A stretch of DNA of 64,000 nt from Colius striatus (lineage: Eukaryota; Chordata; Aves; Coliiformes; Coliidae). Positions 59,901 to 64,000 of this stretch are shown here, piece by piece; positions within the stretch are counted from its first letter, which is position 1, and the number at the start of each line of letters is the position of its first letter. Location: the NCBI RefSeq assembly GCF_028858725.1, contig NC_084771.1:6910915-6974914 (forward strand). Reading direction: 5' to 3'. The notes below the pieces were generated by a model that saw only the letters and a program-made list of their open reading frames with translations, did no database searches and had not been told where the DNA came from. The translations under genes were made by a program, and so were the position numbers.

Positions 59901-62900
59901 TGGTGGGCTTCTCGCTGCCTTTTGGGCATCAGTGGCCTTAAAGACCCGTGGGAAGAGCAGAAGGTGGGATACCCAGACCTTGGGAAGCTCAGCCCCCCTG
60001 GCACAGCCTGCTGCCCACGTCCCACACTGCCTGCGGGTGGGATTGCTGTTCTCTCCCCGAGGCACCTCCAGCAGCCGCCCCCCGGCCCGGCGCAGCAGGG
60101 CTGCTCTGTGGGGCACCTGGGAGGTCAGTGCCCGCTTTGCTGGGTGCCCCAGGGCTGGCAGAGCTCTGCGTGGGGCTGCTGGTGGGGAGCTGCTGGCTGC
60201 TGCAGCCTGTGCAGAGCCGTGCCATCGGCTGAGGCGGCGGTTTGGCTGCAGACAGGCACAGGAGGTAAAACGTTATGCTTTTGTGTTGACAGAGCTGAGC
60301 AATTATAACATTTTCGCTTGCTGGATTTAAGCATCTTAAGAATAAAGCCTTTTTGGTTTGCACAGTCGCATAGTTGTTTACTTCTAGAGCTCATTGTTCT
60401 GCCTTGACTTGCTCCAGCCTTCTTGTTAGGTTGTCTCTCCCGTATGGAGCTGTGACCTGCCCATGCTGTTAGCTTGGCAACATATGTAATTTCCATGCCT
60501 GTATTTCTCTGGCCACCTAATGTGTTTGCTTGTTGGCTCCCTGGAGAGCTTCCTCCTTGCTCTCTCCCTGAGCCCGATGGCCTCCCCGGCCGTGGCAGGC
60601 GGCTGCAGTCGCTGCCCCGAGGACACGGACCGAGTGGTGCTGAGCACGTGCTGTGTCCCTGGGGCTGGATGCTTTCCTTCTGTTCTCTTCTGATAAATGC
60701 AGGTGACTATTACGGAAATGACTTTGCAAAGATAGTTTTTTTAATAGTGGCTTAGTGTTTGTTCCTGAAAGCTTCACAGCTGTGTCCTCTTAGATTATTT
60801 CTAGTGGAGGCATAAAGTGGGAACTTCCAAGTGCTCCCAGCACCAGACCCACAGGCTCAGCATTTGCCGTGGCCCAGCTGGTGATGGCCACAGGGCCAGA
60901 GGAGCACTCACTGTCACAGGTGACCCTGAGGGATTCGCTGCCTCAGAAAGCTTGGCTTCATCTCCCAGCTGTTAGAATTTGGTTTATTCCCTGAAACATG
61001 AAAAGACATTTAATGGATTTTCACATTCACGGTTGTAAATCTCACCCCAGACATTTGCACAGATTACTGTGCTTTCTGGAAGAGACAAGGATGGTAGGCA
61101 CAACTCCTGGGAAACAGGCTTGTACTTAAATCCCTTCTGTGGATTGAGCAACTGATCCTTTTCCATAAATCTTTATTATGAGTTGAGACTGAGGAACTGC
61201 TCTTCCCCTCTGCTCCTGGTGTTCAGTGCAGTCCCAGGAGCAGAGCAGGAGGGCTGGGAGGTGGCAGAAGTGTGCAGCAGGCACTGGGGTGTTCCCAGCC
61301 AAGGGGCAATGGTGCAGCGGTGGATTCAGGGTGTGCAGGGAAGGAGGAAACTGCAGCAGCCTGCGAGAGCCTTGCACAGGCTGATCTCCTGGTTCCTGTG
61401 CTGGTCTGGCATAGTGAAGGGTGCCAAGTGCCCGTGACTGCACTTCTCACCTGTGCACAGGTTGGAGCTTTCCTGGGCACACATCTGCTGTGTCGGCAGC
61501 TGGGTGATTGTATCTGCAGCTGATGTCTGGACAACATCGCCACCATAGAGACAGACTGAGTGTGTGAAAATCAGGAGCAATGGGTGAAATAGGAGAGCAC
61601 ATTTAAAGTTTAGACCTGTACTTACAGATTTGCAAAGCAAGAGCCTGCACTTTGGAGTGGTGTGAGAAAGCTTCTCAGTTGTTACAGAGAAGAAAAATCA
61701 CTTCAGTGTTAATAAAAGAACAGTGCATTTCTCTTTATTTAAAGAACAGCTGATTGTAAATGTCTCAGCTTGCTCTTAAATGAAGAGAGTAAACGATCCT
61801 TAAATTAAAAACAAGCCTGTGTGTATAGGAAGCTCCTGAAGACAGATGGAGACTGTGTCCCAGACACCTCAGTGTGCTCTGGACTTTTATAGCCAGTGGC
61901 TTCTCCTCCACGGGCTCGTGATGTGCTCAGGTGGCACAGCCATTCCTGTCCCTGTCAGGCAGATCATTCTGGCAGCTTGGAGAGAAGGGAAGGGGTGCTG
62001 GTGTGTGTCGAAGCAGAGGAGCTGCTGCTTGCTGTGGCAGCGCGTTGGTCCATGCCGGAGGTGATGAGTGTCGTGGTGCTTCAGCGCCCATGGGACGTGC
62101 ACAGGGGGCTCAGGGCCTTTGGCTTTGCTGGGACAGTGATGTGGCGTGGTCCCTCTCCCACCTTGTGGGTTTGTTTCACGCACGGTACCCACAGATGGAG
62201 ATAGCAGAGAGGAGGAGGCCGGGAGCTCAGGCAAGATGAGCAAGTAGCTTGTTCTCATGCTGAGCTGAAGCAGACCCATGAACAGCTATTGCATGGCCAT
62301 TTATTTCCCCTTTGGTTAGCGGCTGACAGTGCCAGGCCATGCATGTGCAGTTAACAGAAAAGGGGTTCCTGTCCCATAGAGTTTGTTTTGTGAACCAGGA
62401 AGCAGGCCCTTGCTCTTTTAGCAAAGGCACTGTCCCGTGGCTGTGGGATGAGCTGTTGACTGCAAGTGAAAAGCTTGCATTCATCCCAGCCGGTTGGCCT
62501 AGGGGTGAGGCTGTCACAGACTCTCCCACGTGCCCGTGTCATGCCCAGCAGTGTGGGAGGGCGACAGGCACCGGACACCCGTCTGCTCGTGGCCGGCAGG
62601 AGATCGCGGCCTCCCATCCCACCCAGCAGTGCCCGTGGGAAACAGCGTGGCTGCCTCATGGAGCAAGGCTTGAACCCAGCTCCCCAGCCTGACTCGTGCC
62701 CCTGCTTCGCTTCCATGGGTGCCTGGGGGTCAGAGCAGTGAGGGACAGAAAGGGGCCGCGGCTGGTGCATGTTCCTCCTCTGGGCAGGGGACTTCAGACA
62801 GAGCTGTGCCTGACCCTGAGGTGTCCTTGGGGGCAGTGACTGTGCCACTTTCCCTTACTAAAGCCATTCCCAGGAGAGGCTTGACCTTTTTAAAGATTTT

Positions 62901-64000
62901 GAGCTATTATTGTTGCAAAAATGCTGTAGTTTAGACTAGGGAGGCAAGATAGAGCAGCAGCAGGAGCCACAGGGAGAACAGGAGGGTTGCACAGATGCTC
63001 CTGGGGCAGTGCTGCTGGCGGCAGCCCGATGGCCTCAACCAGAGACCGCGTTGGCCCTGTGGGCTGTGCTTGAGCCTTCCCAGTGGTCCCAACACAAACC
63101 ATTGTGTACTGTGGCAGTCCTGACGGGCTCTAGAGCATCCCAGCATCATACATTCTCACAAGGCAGGAATCCTGCAGAGCAGCTGGAGGGAAAGGAAGGA
63201 GAGCAACTTCACCTTGCAGCTCTCCCTGCCCATGCCTGAGAAAGCAGGACAGGTGTTCTTGTTTGATGTGTGCTTGTAAAGAGGTCGAGTGGAGAGAGTG
63301 TGGCCTCAGCACTCGCTTCCCATAACACAAAAATAGCTCCAAGTAACCCAGTTTCAGCTGAAGCTGTTCATTACTCATCCTCCTCAATGAACTGTTGAAA
63401 GGGAGGCTGGTTCTTGTGTTCTCTGAGATTTGGTGTAATCACTGCCTCTGATGCTTGCCTGAGTGTCCTTAACACTCGTAATGAGCAAGGACAGTGGGGT
63501 GAGAAGAGGTGATGGTGGGGATGGCGTTAAAAGGGTTTTAGCAAGGAATCATGTGCTGCAGGTAATGCATTCTTGCCCCCTTCTGTCTCCAGACTTAACA
63601 GTTCAGGCACTGGGGGTAGTGAAATGATTAGCTAAAGCTGATGGGGTTGATTCTGGAGGCAGGAGGGTGATGGGGAAGTGACAGACAGAGACAGCGAGGT
63701 CTGTGGTAGTGGGTTGCTAAACATTTGCTGCTTTTTCTGATTGCAGTATCTTCAGAAGTTGTGGCTGTGTGTGTGGGAGGTGGGGAGTTGTTAAAGCAGT
63801 GCACCAAAATCAGAGCATCTCTTGTCATAGCTGGTGCACTAAGTGGTTAGATTCAACCTCGTCCTGTCACTGGATCTCTGATGACTCCAAAGGGCTACTG
63901 GTACAAGAATATAGAAACCAAACACTTGCAGGATGGTAAAGGTTAAGCTGGGTGCAGACTGGTTTCCCATCTAAGCTACTTACACAGAGTCTTGAGAGGT
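56932..64000 (+). other. AR: AR intron 2, 5' part (continues past the window)
   Basis: It begins with a GTAATG donor. I looked for exon 3 (second zinc finger) in this stretch and did not find it. Content is plain, with CpG-richer patches near 60,040-60,240 and 62,520-62,640 and a 15-bp tandem repeat at 59,478-59,537. No other gene is recognisable. Confidence 0.85.
59478..59537. repeat. 15-bp tandem repeat, four copies in two variants
   Basis: Two exact copies of GGGCTGGGGTGCCTC are followed by two exact copies of GGGCTGTGCTCCTGA. The pairing of identical neighbours suggests stepwise duplication of two diverged units. Confidence 0.93.

Noticed and set aside
56932..64000. AR exon 3 (second zinc finger)
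   Set aside because: I looked for its conserved coding content on the + strand and found nothing matching, so it must lie past the right edge.

Overview
The window is nuclear DNA from a bird, most likely a songbird or close relative. The evidence is one vertebrate gene on the + strand, the androgen receptor (AR, NR3C4), set in sequence sprinkled with 5'-truncated CR1 LINE fragments ending in the bird-typical (ATTCTATG)-type 3' tail. The GC-saturated first exon and a first intron much shorter than the mammalian one also fit a bird. I find no bacterial, plastid, viral, CRISPR or operon-like features.

Layout. About 1-34,000 is upstream intergenic DNA. It is mostly AT-rich and has no recognisable protein gene. 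It holds CR1 pieces near 2.5, 2.9-3.4, 20.1 and 23.0-23.5 kb, a CA microsatellite at 13.1 kb, a perfect 22-bp palindrome at 18.25 kb, and two exon-like blocks with good splice signals at 29.7 and 30.7 kb. About 34,120-36,080 is a dense CpG island containing a TATA-less GC-box promoter region, a GC-rich leader with a single short upstream ORF, and AR coding exon 1 (34,975-35,972). Intron 1 runs 35,973-56,779 (20,807 bp), is visibly richer in GC than the upstream flank, and carries four CR1 fragments and several small tandem repeats. AR exon 2 (56,780-56,931) encodes the first zinc finger of the DNA-binding domain. The rest of the window, to 64,000, is the start of intron 2. Exon 3 and the ligand-binding-domain exons lie beyond the right edge.

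How it works together. Exons 1 and 2 give the transactivation domain plus zinc finger 1 of a ligand-activated transcription factor. The N-terminal domain is 332 complete codons and lacks the polyglutamine and polyglycine tracts of mammals. It keeps both sumoylation-type sites, the conserved activation-domain core and the segment next to the DNA-binding domain. Both aromatic interaction motifs of the mammalian receptor are altered in the same way here: FxxLF reads FQTFF and WxxLF reads WPAFF.

The most checkable unusual points are that paired motif change, the lone uORF in the leader, a 24,180-bp-spaced direct CR1 repeat (about 95% identical, counted by eye) that brackets exon 1, and the upstream exon-like blocks. 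I did not find a new multi-gene system here.
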